Notes: generated from the letters alone by a model not told the origin. DNA of 64,000 nt from Geobacter sp. (GCA_009684515.1 WKKS01000002.1:124001-188000); one strand, 5' to 3'. Shown: positions 35,525-46,096, counted from the stretch's first letter. Made by a program: numbers and translations.

Positions 35525-35854
35525 GCCGCCACCCGCCATCCGGATACAAGTGCGCGATAATAAATGTTGATCTTAGTACACTATCTGTGCCATCTTTTAT
35601 CAACAGCATTAACATACTGTTTATTCACGCGAATCGATTGATTTGTTGATAGCGTCACTATGCTATCCGCTTTGCGTTCATCATGGGAACGACCTACCAA
35701 GCAAATCCGTATAAGCTGGTGGCTGCGGGCATCTGGACGGCTTGTACATATATCTGCTACCTATATAATGTTGGCAGGGGTCGCAGCGAAAACAGGCCGC
35801 CTTGAACAACATTTTTCCCCATGCGCGGCAAATTGGTATGGAGATCGGGACGAC

Positions 35855-37480
35855 ATGAACTCTGAAAAAAACAGCTATGAAGGCTCGGTCAATAACAGGG
35901 CGATTTTGAATGAAAGTCACCGCCGAACGCTGGTGTTTTCACCTTTGCGCCTGATGCTGACTCTTGCCCTATGCATATTTGTTATTGAAACGCTCGTCAT
36001 GGTCTTGCTGGAAAGATATCAACTCCCGAAAAACGTGGCGACTCTGCTGGATTCAACAACCCTGACGGTCACTCTCTTCGCGATTCTCTACTACGTCCTG
36101 TTCAGGCCTCTGGTCGGACTGCTTAACGATTACAAGCGCAACGAAACCGACCTGAAAACCAACCAGGAGCAACTGGAACAAAAAGTACAGGAACGCACGG
36201 CGGAGTTGAACAAGGCCTATTTTGAACTGACTGTCGAAAACCAGAAAACGCTCAAAGCCCGCGAGGAATTGCGCGAAAGCGAAAACCGTTTCCGTCAGCT
36301 TTTCGAACAGAGTGAGGATGCGATCATTCTGATTTCTCCGCAGGACAACGCTATTCTCGATGTAAATCCCACAGCCGAGAGGGTCTTCAGAAAACAGCGC
36401 GAGGAAATTTTGGAAGGCGGGTTGCCAGCCTTGTGCGCGCCGGAAGGGAGTGATCACCTTGCGGCAGCCATCGGGCAGATTCTCCGGGATGATTCTCCCG
36501 GTGTGATTGAAAAATTCAGGTGCATTCTCGAACCTGGAGAAATTCACTATCTGTCTTTCCACGGTAAAAAAATCTCCCTGCAGGGATTCGAAGCCATCTA
36601 CACAACCTTCCGCGACATTACGATGCGAGTCCGCCTGGAAGAACAGGCCCTGGAAATCCAGGCCAGCCTGATTCAGGCCAACCGAATGACTTCACTGGGA
36701 ACAATGGTCAGCAGCGTGGCCCACGAAATCAACAACCCGAACAATTTCCTGCTGATGAACACCCGGATCATCAAACGTGCCTGGGAGGATATTGTTCCTG
36801 TGGTCGAGGAGTATTACCGGAGCAAGGGCGACTTTAATGTCGCCCAGTCCAAGTGGAGCGAAGCGCGCGCTTTCCTGCCCGAAGCATTGGCCGGAATCCA
36901 GGAGGGGGCGCACCGAATCAATGATATCGTCGGCAACCTGAAATCTTACGGCCAGGATGATCGCGCCAGCAGAAATTCAGTTGCGGATCTAAATTCAGTG
37001 GTACAGCTGTCAACCTCGATTCTTAGCCATCTGATTTCAAGCTCAACTAACAGATTCACGCTGAAACTCGCTGAAGACCTGCCACTGGCCAGAGGCAGCG
37101 CCCGGCAACTGGAACAGGTCGTCATCAACCTGATCCAGAATGCGCTCCTGGCGCTCCCTGATCCGGAACATGCCGTCACCGTGGAAACCGCGCTTGACCC
37201 GGAAATCGGGCAACTGCTGATCAGGGTCTCTGACGAAGGGGTTGGCATCCCGCCCGAAATTTCCGACCGGGTGATGGAGCCGTTTTTCACCACCAGGCTC
37301 AATCATGGCGGCACCGGCCTGGGTCTTGCGATCTGCTCCACTATTGTCAAGGAGCATGGCGGTTCAATCGAGTTCAGTCCCAGACAGGGTCAGGGAACAA
37401 CGTTTACTGTTCGTTTATCCAAAGCCGGACCGCCCGAAAACAAAGCAGAAAAGAGCGAGGCAGACGATGCTGTCAACTAA
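35855..37480 (+). CDS. Membrane sensor histidine kinase with PAS domain
   Basis: The protein has 541 residues from ATG 35855, with GGAG nearby; the longer frame to 35660 looks non-coding. Two transmembrane helices (about 28-50 and 65-90) enclose a short loop. A coiled coil (NQEQLEQKVQERTAELNKAY) leads to a PAS domain (FRQLFEQSEDAIILISPQDNAILDVNPTAERVF). The H-box is SSVAHEINNPNNFLL, followed by the N-box NLIQNALLAL and DEGVGIPPE, TGLGLAICSTIVKEHGG. It phosphorylates a cognate regulator, most likely the NtrC-type protein whose gene overlaps its end by 14 bases. The signal is unknown. It lies directly upstream of the dockerin/multicopper oxidase gene cluster. Confidence 0.92.
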   Translation: MNSEKNSYEGSVNNRAILNESHRRTLVFSPLRLMLTLALCIFVIETLVMVLLERYQLPKNVATLLDSTTLTVTLFAILYYVLFRPLVGLLNDYKRNETDLKTNQEQLEQKVQERTAELNKAYFELTVENQKTLKAREELRESENRFRQLFEQSEDAIILISPQDNAILDVNPTAERVFRKQREEILEGGLPALCAPEGSDHLAAAIGQILRDDSPGVIEKFRCILEPGEIHYLSFHGKKISLQGFEAIYTTFRDITMRVRLEEQALEIQASLIQANRMTSLGTMVSSVAHEINNPNNFLLMNTRIIKRAWEDIVPVVEEYYRSKGDFNVAQSKWSEARAFLPEALAGIQEGAHRINDIVGNLKSYGQDDRASRNSVADLNSVVQLSTSILSHLISSSTNRFTLKLAEDLPLARGSARQLEQVVINLIQNALLALPDPEHAVTVETALDPEIGQLLIRVSDEGVGIPPEISDRVMEPFFTTRLNHGGTGLGLAICSTIVKEHGGSIEFSPRQGQGTTFTVRLSKAGPPENKAEKSEADDAVN

Positions 37481-38900
37481 TCCGGGGTGCGTACTAATCG
37501 TAGACGACGAGGTCAGCACCCTCAAGGCTTGTGCCACATTACTTAAGATGAACGGCCTAAAGAACGTTGTGACCGAATCAGACAGCCGTCGTGTGCTGGA
37601 GATAATGGCTTCCGGCGGCATTGATATCGTAATACTGGACCTCTTTATGCCTCATGTCAGCGGCATGGAGATTTTGCCGCAACTCCGGGAACTCTATCCG
37701 GAGGTCCCGGTCATCATCGTCACCGCCGCCTATGAATTGGAGCGGGCCGTGGAATCCATGAAATCCGGCGCTTTTGATTATCTTGTCAAACCGGTAGACC
37801 AGGACCGTCTGCTGATCACCCTGCATAAAGCCCTGGAAAGTGTGGAGACAGCAGTTCAGGTCGCAGCCTTGCGGGAACGGCTGGTGGAAGACCGTCTGGA
37901 TAATTCCGACATATTCAGCGAGATTGTTTCCCGCAGCCGCAAAATGCGGTCAATCTTTCAGTATCTTGAAGTTATTGCAAAATCGCCCCAGCCAATCCTT
38001 ATCACCGGTGAATCCGGGACCGGCAAGGAACTTGTCTCCCGTGCGATTCACCGGCTGAGCGGCTGCAAAGGCGAGCTGGTTTCCGTAAACCTGGCAGGTC
38101 TGGACGACACGATGTTTTCGGACACCCTCTTCGGCCATAAACGCGGAGCCTTTACCGGAGCAGACCAACTGCGCGACGGATTGGTTGCCAAAGCTGCCAA
38201 TGGCGTGATCCTGCTTGACGAGATCGGAGACCTGAGTGAGCCGTCACAGATCAGATTGCTGCGACTGATCCAGGAGCGGGAATTCTACCCGGTCGGATCG
38301 GATATCCCGCGCCAATCCGAGGCCAGGATTGTCTGCGCAAGCAACAAGGATCTCAAGGAACTCGTCGCGCAAGGACGCTTTCGCAACGACCTGTACTACC
38401 GGCTGAATGTCCACCATGTGGACCTGCCGCCGCTCAGAAACCGCATGGAGGATATTCCGCTGTTGCTGGAACATTTTATTTGCCAGGCGGCCAACAGCCT
38501 CTCAATAAAACCCCCTACCTATCCTAAAGAGTTGCTGGATCTGCTTTCTGTCTACCATTTCCCCGGGAATGTGAGGGAGTTTCAAGGGATCGTGTTCGAT
38601 GCCGTCGCACGCAGCAAATCGGGCAAGTTGTCGCAGGCCCCGTTTCGCAAAGCGATCTCAACCGGCCAAGCACAAAGCCAGGTGACGACAATATCAGACG
38701 TTACACCGGGTAAAGACCCACGTTACGGCATGCTCGAAAAGATATGGGGACATTTTCCCACTCTGGAAGAGGCCGAAAATTACCTGATCGAAGTTGCCAT
38801 GAGCAGAGCCAATGGAAACCAGGGCACCGCTGCCACCATGCTTGGCCTTAAACGCCAGACTTTCAACATTCGTCTGAAAAAGAAAAATTCGACCGGTTAA
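37467..38900 (+). CDS. Sigma-54-dependent response regulator, NtrC family
   Basis: The protein has 477 residues from ATG 37467. A receiver domain (CVLIVDDEVST, Asp in IVILDLFMPHVSG, Lys in YLVKPVDQDR) covers 1-120. The AAA+ domain has Walker A GESGTGKELVSRAIH, an intact GAFTGA loop for sigma-54 contact, Walker B VILLDEIGDLS and the arginine-finger region FRNDLYYRLNVHHVDLPPL. A Fis-type helix-turn-helix ends it (NQGTAATMLGLKRQTFNIRLKK). It activates RpoN-dependent promoters when phosphorylated. Its start overlaps the kinase gene. The next gene, 412 bp away, starts the dockerin cluster and has a near-consensus -24 element at 39096, making that cluster a candidate target. Confidence 0.94.
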   Translation: MLSTNPGCVLIVDDEVSTLKACATLLKMNGLKNVVTESDSRRVLEIMASGGIDIVILDLFMPHVSGMEILPQLRELYPEVPVIIVTAAYELERAVESMKSGAFDYLVKPVDQDRLLITLHKALESVETAVQVAALRERLVEDRLDNSDIFSEIVSRSRKMRSIFQYLEVIAKSPQPILITGESGTGKELVSRAIHRLSGCKGELVSVNLAGLDDTMFSDTLFGHKRGAFTGADQLRDGLVAKAANGVILLDEIGDLSEPSQIRLLRLIQEREFYPVGSDIPRQSEARIVCASNKDLKELVAQGRFRNDLYYRLNVHHVDLPPLRNRMEDIPLLLEHFICQAANSLSIKPPTYPKELLDLLSVYHFPGNVREFQGIVFDAVARSKSGKLSQAPFRKAISTGQAQSQVTTISDVTPGKDPRYGMLEKIWGHFPTLEEAENYLIEVAMSRANGNQGTAATMLGLKRQTFNIRLKKKNSTG

Positions 38901-39095
38901 TTGTTTTTACAACCCATGCAAAAATATTTGCAAGGTCGGTTTATTTTACTCACCAAGACAACTAAAACAATATTAGATAGTTAGGTGTGATTAATTTCTG
39001 TGCCAGCAGCAATTCAGGCTACTGAACAACTTTATACAACATGAGCCTGCAAACCCATCTAGCTGTTTTTACGGTATATATTTATTATCACGGGG

Positions 39096-39110
39096 TGGCA
39101 CGGTCTGTGT
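39096..39110 (+). promoter_or_regulatory. Near-consensus sigma-54 -24/-12 element before the dockerin cluster
   Basis: TGGCACGGTCTGTGT has a perfect -24 box (TGGCACG) but GTGT instead of TTGC at -12, so the invariant GC is GT. It lies 203 bp before the ATG at 39313 and directly downstream of an NtrC-type activator gene. It is weak evidence on its own. Confidence 0.35.
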
Positions 39111-39166
39111 AGTACGCTAGTATGAGACGATTTATTAAGAATTTCGCTTGCCAGGTTGTTATATGT

Positions 39167-39225
39167 CAAAACCCTGTTATCATGGTTTTGTCGTATTGCC
39201 TGTTGTCAAGTGAGCCTTGGCAATA
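39167..39225 (+). other. Two hairpins in the long leader of the dockerin cluster
   Basis: CAAAACC (39167-39173) pairs with GGTTTTG (39184-39190), and TATTGCC (39194-39200) pairs with GGCAATA (39219-39225). Both stems are perfect over 7 bp. They lie within the 412-bp non-coding stretch 38901-39312, which holds no gene that I can support. They match no RNA family that I know. Confidence 0.4.
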
Positions 39226-39312
39226 CCCGGACAGTATTTGATCATCTGTTTCTCGGACTTACAGTCAATTTGGATAAACTGGATCTACCTTTAGTTATAC
39301 GGAGGATGATGT

Positions 39313-42300
39313 ATGAAAAAGCAGCTAAACAGAGGCCTCACGCTTCCTGCACTGGTTACCGCCGCCATCATGTATTTGTTTGTAGCTTTTGCTCCGTCAG
39401 CACAGGCCGCTTTCACGATCAATGTTACCGGCAAAAATGCTGACGGGTCGTCCCCCCAGCGGGTCACGGACTACAAGTGGCTGGTGCAGGAGGACAATGC
39501 CTACGATGCGGTCGCGCACGCCGGTGTTTTCAACAACCACAGCAGCGTCTCGGTATCTATCCACAGAAGCAGCGCCAAGGTTCTCGCCACCGGAACCGGG
39601 GCGAATCCGGTTGTGAATCTGCCAGCATCGGCACGCTATTTTGTTTCGGTAATGGCTCCTGGATACACCATGACCGGCGGCGCGGTCCGACCGGGTGAGA
39701 CTGTCAAAGATTTGGTGGTCTACAAGAACCCGTTGGTGGCGGCTCAGATCAAGGTACTGGTTTTCCAGGATAACGCCCCGGTTAACGGCGCGCCGGATGC
39801 CGAACCGCCCCTGGGCGGATTCAAGATCATCCTTTATGACCAGTTCGGCCAACAGACCCAGGATATTTTCGGTAACCCGCTCGGAACGACCTACAACCCT
39901 GACGGCACCGTACTGGTCATGGGCAGTGGCAACATCATCTCCACACCCACCCTCGATTCAGGCGGCTTTGCCAACGTCACCATTCCAAATCTGGCGCCCG
40001 GCAAATACGGGGTGCGGGCGATCCCCCAGGACGGCAGGCCGTGGGTTCAAACATCAACCATTGAGGGGACCCCCGGCATTGACACATGGGTAATAGCGGG
40101 CGAGCCCCCTTATTACACCGAAGCCGGTTTTTTCGGCGTGCATGCCTTTATCGGCTTTATTCTGCCAACCTCATTCTGTAGCCAGGTACCGAACGACCCC
40201 TATTGCCTTAACAATCTGTTCCGCACCCCCCTTAATGTTGGTGAAACCGCTGGAACAATCACCGGACAGGTCGTGATGAACCGCATCAACCGGCCGCCGG
40301 CTCAGATGGGGCTCAATCCGGGCGAGCCGGTGCCTGAGGCCTGGGTATCGCTGAGCGAATCCGGAGCCACACTGCGTCAGGTTTATGCCGCCAAGTGCGC
40401 GGCGGACGGTTCTTTCAGCATTGCCAACGTCCCTCCCGGCACTTACTCTCTGACCATGTGGGACGCTCCACTAGACCAGCTTATAGATTTCAGAACTGTA
40501 ACGGTCCCAACAACCGGCGGCTTGGTTGCCCTCGGCCAGGTTCCAATTTTCCAGTGGTTCGGCACCTATGAAGGTTCCTACTTCAACGACAAGAACGTTA
40601 ACGGAATTAGGGACCCAGGTGAGGAAGGTATACCAAATCTGGCAGTCGGCTTCCGCTTCCGGGACGGCTCCATTTATCAAGGACAGGTTTCCGACAGCTC
40701 TGGTAATTTCAGCTTCAACGAGGTTTTCCCGTTTTTCAAATGGATAATTGCCGAAAGTGATTACAGCCGCTTTTACCCGAGCGGTGCGACTGTCTACGTG
40801 GACAAGGGCGGCAAGAAAATATTCAACATCAATGACGATCCGAGCGACCCTAACTCGTCGCTGCTTGAAAAACGCGTCGAAGCGCCGGGACCAGGCAGCC
40901 TGCTACAGGGAATGCTGCTCTATTTCGACAATAGCGCACGGATTGACTGGGGACGCGCCGCTTACCCGGTTACGGTGGACGGTAAGACAATCACTAACGG
41001 CGGTATATCAGGCGTTATTTCCTACGCTTTCACCCGGGCAGCATCCGACCCCCGCTACGATGGCCAATCGACTTGGGAGCCAGGCCAGGGCGATGTCGAA
41101 TTGAAACTTTACAAAGTGACCGGTTTTGATGCCGTGACCGGCAAGCCGGTCTATGATGCCGCCAAACCGGTTGCCACAACTGTCAGTGACAGTTGGAACC
41201 GCTGGGTTTACGGCGATCCGACTCCACAGCCAGACACGCGTAGAAACAAGGGGATTCACCCGAACACCGGTTTGCTGACCGGTTGCCTCGATACCATGCA
41301 AGACGCAGGACTGTCGCTGAATCCGGCCGGAATTCCACTCGACAAATACATCGACTGCGCCGAAACCATCTCGGTCTGGAACCAGACCAAACCGGCCGTT
41401 TATGATGGCGGTTATATCTTTACAGACATCGTCGATCCTAACGACAGTACCAAAACAATTCCGATTCCGTCAGGTCAGTATGTGGTTGAGGTGATTCCGC
41501 CACTTGGCTATGAAATCAGGAAGGAAGAAGACCAGAATTATACAGTTTCCGGTGAATCGTATATCCCGTCCCGGCCGCAGCCGGCCATCGACCCGCCGGT
41601 CTGCGTCGGACCGGACCACATTGTCCCACAGTTCCTGACATTTGATGGAACAACGCCAGCCCCATTTGCCGGAACAACACGTCCGCTTTGCAACAAAAAA
41701 CTGATCACCCTCGACAACGGGCAGAATGCCGCCGCCGATTTCCGCATATTTACCCAGGTTTCACTGGCAGCACGCCTGATGGGACTGGTAACCGATGACC
41801 TGGGGCTGGAGTTCCGCGCCGGCAACCCACGCTTGGGTGACAAGCCCGGAGTCTCTTTCATGCCGATTTCGATTCAGGACTTCAACGGGCATGAACTTGT
41901 TCGGACCTATACCGACGAGTGGGGAATTTTTGAAACACTCGTTCCGTCCACATTTACAACCAACATTCCCAACCCGACCGGTGTAAGTCCTCACATGGTT
42001 AAGATAATATTAAACCATCCCGGATTTGACATAACCAAACCGGATGTCTGGTACAAGGGCAACTACCCAACCGTAGAATGGAAAATCGATGTCTGGCCGG
42101 GTAAAATAACCTACTCTGACACCCCGATCATACCGATCCGTCCCAACATCGGCGCCGCCAACTTGGATTGCAACCCTCTGGATGGCACCCCGGCCTTCAG
42201 CCAGGTCAACGGCCCCGCAGGCGGCCCGTGGATTGAAAACAATCTGGTTGACAATCAGCTCACCATCAGCTCCTTCGGAACTACACGCATAAGCAATCCG

Positions 42301-44643
42301 GACCCGGCCGTCGGCGGCGTTATTACTCGTGATTTCGGATTCGGCAGCAAAATCGGCACTGTAACACTTGGAACAACAGAGCTGGCAGTTGTGCCGGGCA
42401 GCTGGACGAACACATCCATCAAAGTGGTCGTTCCGGCCAACACACCGGTCGGCGCATACCAGCTGGATGTCATGCGCGGCGACAACTACAAGAAGAACGT
42501 GAGCGGCATAACTGTCCACGTTGGTGTTCCGGCGGCACAGGTCAGAAGGGTGCCAACCCAGTACACAACCATTCAATCCGCCATTAACGCAGCCAATGCC
42601 GGTGATCTGGTTCTGGTTTCCCCAGGCAGCTATGCCGAGAACCTGATTATGTCCAAGCCGGTTAAACTCCAGGGTTACGGCGCTGCCGCAACCGTCATTA
42701 ATGCCGGCTACCTGACACCGGAAAAACAGACCGTCTGGAATAACCTGCTGGCAAGTATCTTTGCTGCTCAAGGAGCTGGCAAAACCTACTCCATCGATCC
42801 GGTTGACAACCCAACGCCGGTCTTCAGCAACGATATCGGCTCTGGAATCCTTGTTCTTGGCAAGCACGACACAGCCAACGACACAACTGTTCCGGCCAGT
42901 TCAGCCAACGACGACTTCTACCTGGCTAACTCAAGCATTGACGGATTCCAGATCACCCAGGCCAACCTGGGGAGCGGTATCTATGTCCATGCTTACGCCC
43001 ACAATCTGAAAATCACCAACAACAGGATTTTTTCCAATCAGGGGACTTACGGCGGCGGCATCCGGATTGGCACGCCGGCCGAACCAAATCCAACTGCGGG
43101 AAGCACGGCTTATCTGAGCTCCTTCAATGACAACCTGTTGATAAGCCAGAACGATATCAACTCCAACGGCGGAACCGGTTTCGCCATCGGCAGCGGCGGC
43201 GGTATCGGCATTTTCGAGGGAACAGACAACTACAACATCAGCAAGAACTGGATCTGTGGCAACTACGCAACTCTGGCCGGTGCCGGCATAGCCCAGCAGG
43301 GCTTGAGCAACTCCGGCTGGAAAACCAATCCGGACGGAAGCAACTTTCTGCCGCTTACCTCGAAGTTCGGCCTGATTGAGAAGAACACCATCATCTTCAA
43401 CGAAGCTTTTGATGAAGGCGCAGGTATTTTCCTGGGCGGCGAAGCAACCCTGACACCGACTGTCACCAATTCAGTCACACCCGGCGTCGGCAATGTCGTC
43501 ATCAATGACAATCTTATCCAGGGCAACAAAGCCGGAAACATCGGCGGCGGCATCAGCCTGGTCCGTTACAACGGCCTGGATGTCCAGGGCAACCCGCTCA
43601 ACACCGCTCCAGCCCTTGCAGCCGATGCGCCAGCCTGGCACAAGGCAAGAATCTACAACAACATGATCGTTAACAATATCAGCGCCGGACTGGGCGGCGG
43701 CATCGGTATCCTTGATGCGGTTGATGTTGATATCGTCAACAACACTATCAGCAACAACGATGCAACGGCCACCGGAGAAACCGCTTTCGGCAACGTACCT
43801 TTTAATGAGGGGCCTTTTGCCCTGATTGACCAGGTGACAACACCGCAACCGGCCGGAATCGGCGTGCAGCTATACAGCGGTGAGCTGATCTCAAAAATTG
43901 ACCCGACCCTGCAGGCCGGTTACCAGGATTTCAGCAGATCTCCGCTGATTTCCAACAACATCATCACCGGCAACTTCAGCTACTACTGGGCCAACCCGTC
44001 AATAAACCAGATTGCGACACTTTCACCCTATGTATTCTGGGATGCCGGGGTATTTGCCTCAACCACAGCAAAACTGAAAATCACAAACTCAGTCCTGACT
44101 GATCCGGCGCTTCAAGTTAAGAATGATCAGATTGTGGCCAGCGCAACCAACAAAACGGCTGATCCGCAATTCTTCTCCGGCTATCGTAACGTGATTGACG
44201 CTTTCCAGGGTGGAGCGACACTCGGCAACTTTATCACTTACAGTTATTCGCCACTGACCTTGACCGGTAACTACCACATCAAGGGGAACTCCAGTGCAGT
44301 AGCAGCCGGAACCCTGACCCCCGGAACCGACGCAGCCGGAACAGCACTTCTGGCAACTGATTTTGATGGAGACAATCGTCCGATTCAGGTTACTAAAAAC
44401 CCGGACAGCGGGGCGGATGAATACAATAACCTGGGGGATTTCAATAACGACAATCAGGTCAACCTGGTTGATGTCATCCTGGTTCTTCGCCAGATAATGT
44501 CAACCACGGCACCGGATCCGGCACTTGTAGCCCGCTTGGATGTATTCCCGTTGAAAAACGGCAGGCCATTCGGTGATGGAGTTCTTAACATCAGCGACGC
44601 GCTCCTGCTTCTGCAACGTTCGATTGGCTTGATAACATGGTAA
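39313..44643 (+). CDS. Giant secreted beta-helix protein with C-terminal dockerin
   Basis: This 1776-residue protein has a signal peptide (LVTAAIMYLFVAFAPSAQA). Residues 30-1000 contain several carboxypeptidase-regulatory or SdrD-B-like beta domains (YEGSYFNDKNVNGIRDPGEE, NVPPGTYSLTMWD). An IPT/TIG-type domain covers about 1010-1070 (GTVTLGTTELAVVPGSW...VSGITVHV). A right-handed beta-helix starts at about 1076 (VPTQYTTIQSAINAANAGD) and runs to about 1690 with many GGGI rungs. The dockerin at 1707-1776 has loop one DFNNDNQVNLVD, and loop two has an insert before GDGVLNISDALLLLQRSIGL. CGGAGGATGATGT precedes the ATG. It is first of the run of secreted genes to 53562. The role is probably structural or adhesive; no catalytic motif was seen. 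Confidence 0.88.
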   Translation: MKKQLNRGLTLPALVTAAIMYLFVAFAPSAQAAFTINVTGKNADGSSPQRVTDYKWLVQEDNAYDAVAHAGVFNNHSSVSVSIHRSSAKVLATGTGANPVVNLPASARYFVSVMAPGYTMTGGAVRPGETVKDLVVYKNPLVAAQIKVLVFQDNAPVNGAPDAEPPLGGFKIILYDQFGQQTQDIFGNPLGTTYNPDGTVLVMGSGNIISTPTLDSGGFANVTIPNLAPGKYGVRAIPQDGRPWVQTSTIEGTPGIDTWVIAGEPPYYTEAGFFGVHAFIGFILPTSFCSQVPNDPYCLNNLFRTPLNVGETAGTITGQVVMNRINRPPAQMGLNPGEPVPEAWVSLSESGATLRQVYAAKCAADGSFSIANVPPGTYSLTMWDAPLDQLIDFRTVTVPTTGGLVALGQVPIFQWFGTYEGSYFNDKNVNGIRDPGEEGIPNLAVGFRFRDGSIYQGQVSDSSGNFSFNEVFPFFKWIIAESDYSRFYPSGATVYVDKGGKKIFNINDDPSDPNSSLLEKRVEAPGPGSLLQGMLLYFDNSARIDWGRAAYPVTVDGKTITNGGISGVISYAFTRAASDPRYDGQSTWEPGQGDVELKLYKVTGFDAVTGKPVYDAAKPVATTVSDSWNRWVYGDPTPQPDTRRNKGIHPNTGLLTGCLDTMQDAGLSLNPAGIPLDKYIDCAETISVWNQTKPAVYDGGYIFTDIVDPNDSTKTIPIPSGQYVVEVIPPLGYEIRKEEDQNYTVSGESYIPSRPQPAIDPPVCVGPDHIVPQFLTFDGTTPAPFAGTTRPLCNKKLITLDNGQNAAADFRIFTQVSLAARLMGLVTDDLGLEFRAGNPRLGDKPGVSFMPISIQDFNGHELVRTYTDEWGIFETLVPSTFTTNIPNPTGVSPHMVKIILNHPGFDITKPDVWYKGNYPTVEWKIDVWPGKITYSDTPIIPIRPNIGAANLDCNPLDGTPAFSQVNGPAGGPWIENNLVDNQLTISSFGTTRISNPDPAVGGVITRDFGFGSKIGTVTLGTTELAVVPGSWTNTSIKVVVPANTPVGAYQLDVMRGDNYKKNVSGITVHVGVPAAQVRRVPTQYTTIQSAINAANAGDLVLVSPGSYAENLIMSKPVKLQGYGAAATVINAGYLTPEKQTVWNNLLASIFAAQGAGKTYSIDPVDNPTPVFSNDIGSGILVLGKHDTANDTTVPASSANDDFYLANSSIDGFQITQANLGSGIYVHAYAHNLKITNNRIFSNQGTYGGGIRIGTPAEPNPTAGSTAYLSSFNDNLLISQNDINSNGGTGFAIGSGGGIGIFEGTDNYNISKNWICGNYATLAGAGIAQQGLSNSGWKTNPDGSNFLPLTSKFGLIEKNTIIFNEAFDEGAGIFLGGEATLTPTVTNSVTPGVGNVVINDNLIQGNKAGNIGGGISLVRYNGLDVQGNPLNTAPALAADAPAWHKARIYNNMIVNNISAGLGGGIGILDAVDVDIVNNTISNNDATATGETAFGNVPFNEGPFALIDQVTTPQPAGIGVQLYSGELISKIDPTLQAGYQDFSRSPLISNNIITGNFSYYWANPSINQIATLSPYVFWDAGVFASTTAKLKITNSVLTDPALQVKNDQIVASATNKTADPQFFSGYRNVIDAFQGGATLGNFITYSYSPLTLTGNYHIKGNSSAVAAGTLTPGTDAAGTALLATDFDGDNRPIQVTKNPDSGADEYNNLGDFNNDNQVNLVDVILVLRQIMSTTAPDPALVARLDVFPLKNGRPFGDGVLNISDALLLLQRSIGLITW

Positions 44644-44707
44644 CGGAATCCGAAAACAAGGAACAACACGGACTGACCGATAGAAGCTTGGCAATAGGAG
44701 GAACCAG

Positions 44708-46078
44708 ATGAAAAGAATCAATAACCTGACCATCGGCTGTGCTTTTATGCTGCTAGCCAGCGCTTCCACAGCATCGGCTTATGTGCAGTATCCCTATGAT
44801 ATTGATAACAACCCGCAATGCTGGACCAACTGGGTGGCACTCGGGGTTGGTGTCTGCCCGTCCGGGCAGGCCCGAGGCCCGGAAGATGTTGACTGGAACA
44901 ATGACGGGATTTATGACGCTCCGTCATTGTTGCCAAACGGCAAGCCCAGCGCAACCTACATGCATCTTTCAGCCAGCGATGGCATGGCAAAAATGGCTGA
45001 CGGAACAGACATGTACATTTTCAGTTTTTCCAACCTGACCGGGACTAGGGATGCTGACATAATGTCCGCAATGTTCCACGCGGAAATTTCGGCGCCTACT
45101 ATTGATGTCAGTGAAGGGCAGTCATTCTACTTGACACTGAGCAATATCGGCATGGTGATACGACCTGACCTGTTCGATCCGCACACTGTCCACTTTCATG
45201 GTTATCCTAATGCGGCGTCAGTTTTTGACGGCGAGCCGATGGCCAGTTTCGGGATCAGGATGATGCAGGAGCTGACTTATTTTTACCAGCCGTACGGGCC
45301 GGTATACGATGCATTAAATGCACAATATGTTGATCCGGGTTCTGCCGGAACCTACATGTATCATTGCCATATAGAAGCCACAGAACATATGGAAATGGGC
45401 ATGCTTGGCAACAGCATCATCCGTCCTGCTCAGGATGGTACTTCGGTGCCGAATGTGGCTGATGGAAAGACCTACACCAAGTTTGCCTATAACGACTGCC
45501 TGTCAGGCACTGATTCATTATGCGGCTCCACTGGCTATGACGTTGAAAAGGCAATTCAGTTTACAGCTTTCGATCCGGTTTTCCATCAGGCCGACTTTGA
45601 CGCGCAACCGCCACCGTTTGCTACGATAACACCAGTATATTTTCTTTTAAACGGCAGGAGTTATCCAGATACGATCTCCCCCACGCCAATACTGAACAGT
45701 GAGGGTTATGCATCTCAAAAACTCGATGCAAAGGTAACCGCCACTTCCGGCCAGACGATACTCCTTCGTCTGTCCAATCTTTCGGTCAAGGATTTCGTAA
45801 ATATCGAGGCGCCCGGCCTGACCTTCAACGTGATCGGCATGTGTGCCCGACAGTTGCGTAATCCGGGACCGGACGGTTTTTACGGGACGGCAGACGACCA
45901 GGATCTCTCCTATACTGCCAACTCAGTAATGGTAGGCCCCGGCGAATCGTTTGATGTTATCGTCAGAACAACTGGAGTTCCTGTTGGAACCTACTACCTG
46001 ACTTCCAGAAACCTTGACCAGCTCAATAACAACGGCGTTGAACGCGGCGGCGCCATGACCGAAATTACGATCCAGTAA
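44708..46078 (+). CDS. Multicopper oxidase-like protein carrying the type 1 copper site
   Basis: This 456-residue secreted protein has a signal peptide ending STASA. A calcium-loop-like DVDWNNDGIYD lies at about 60-70. Cupredoxin domain one carries HTVHFHG (His 159, 162, 164) and MYHCHIEATEHMEMGM (His219, Cys220, His221, His227, Met232). These give a complete type 1 site and four histidines of a trinuclear-type cluster. The Cys-to-His and Cys-to-Met spacings are two residues longer than in laccases. Domain two (VYFLLNGRSYPDT...) has no copper ligands. The other four cluster histidines are missing here but occur in the next gene. AGGAGGA precedes the ATG. It was most likely an oxidase; the substrate is unknown. 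Confidence 0.88.
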   Translation: MKRINNLTIGCAFMLLASASTASAYVQYPYDIDNNPQCWTNWVALGVGVCPSGQARGPEDVDWNNDGIYDAPSLLPNGKPSATYMHLSASDGMAKMADGTDMYIFSFSNLTGTRDADIMSAMFHAEISAPTIDVSEGQSFYLTLSNIGMVIRPDLFDPHTVHFHGYPNAASVFDGEPMASFGIRMMQELTYFYQPYGPVYDALNAQYVDPGSAGTYMYHCHIEATEHMEMGMLGNSIIRPAQDGTSVPNVADGKTYTKFAYNDCLSGTDSLCGSTGYDVEKAIQFTAFDPVFHQADFDAQPPPFATITPVYFLLNGRSYPDTISPTPILNSEGYASQKLDAKVTATSGQTILLRLSNLSVKDFVNIEAPGLTFNVIGMCARQLRNPGPDGFYGTADDQDLSYTANSVMVGPGESFDVIVRTTGVPVGTYYLTSRNLDQLNNNGVERGGAMTEITIQ

Positions 46079-46096
46079 ATGATGGGAGGATTTTTT

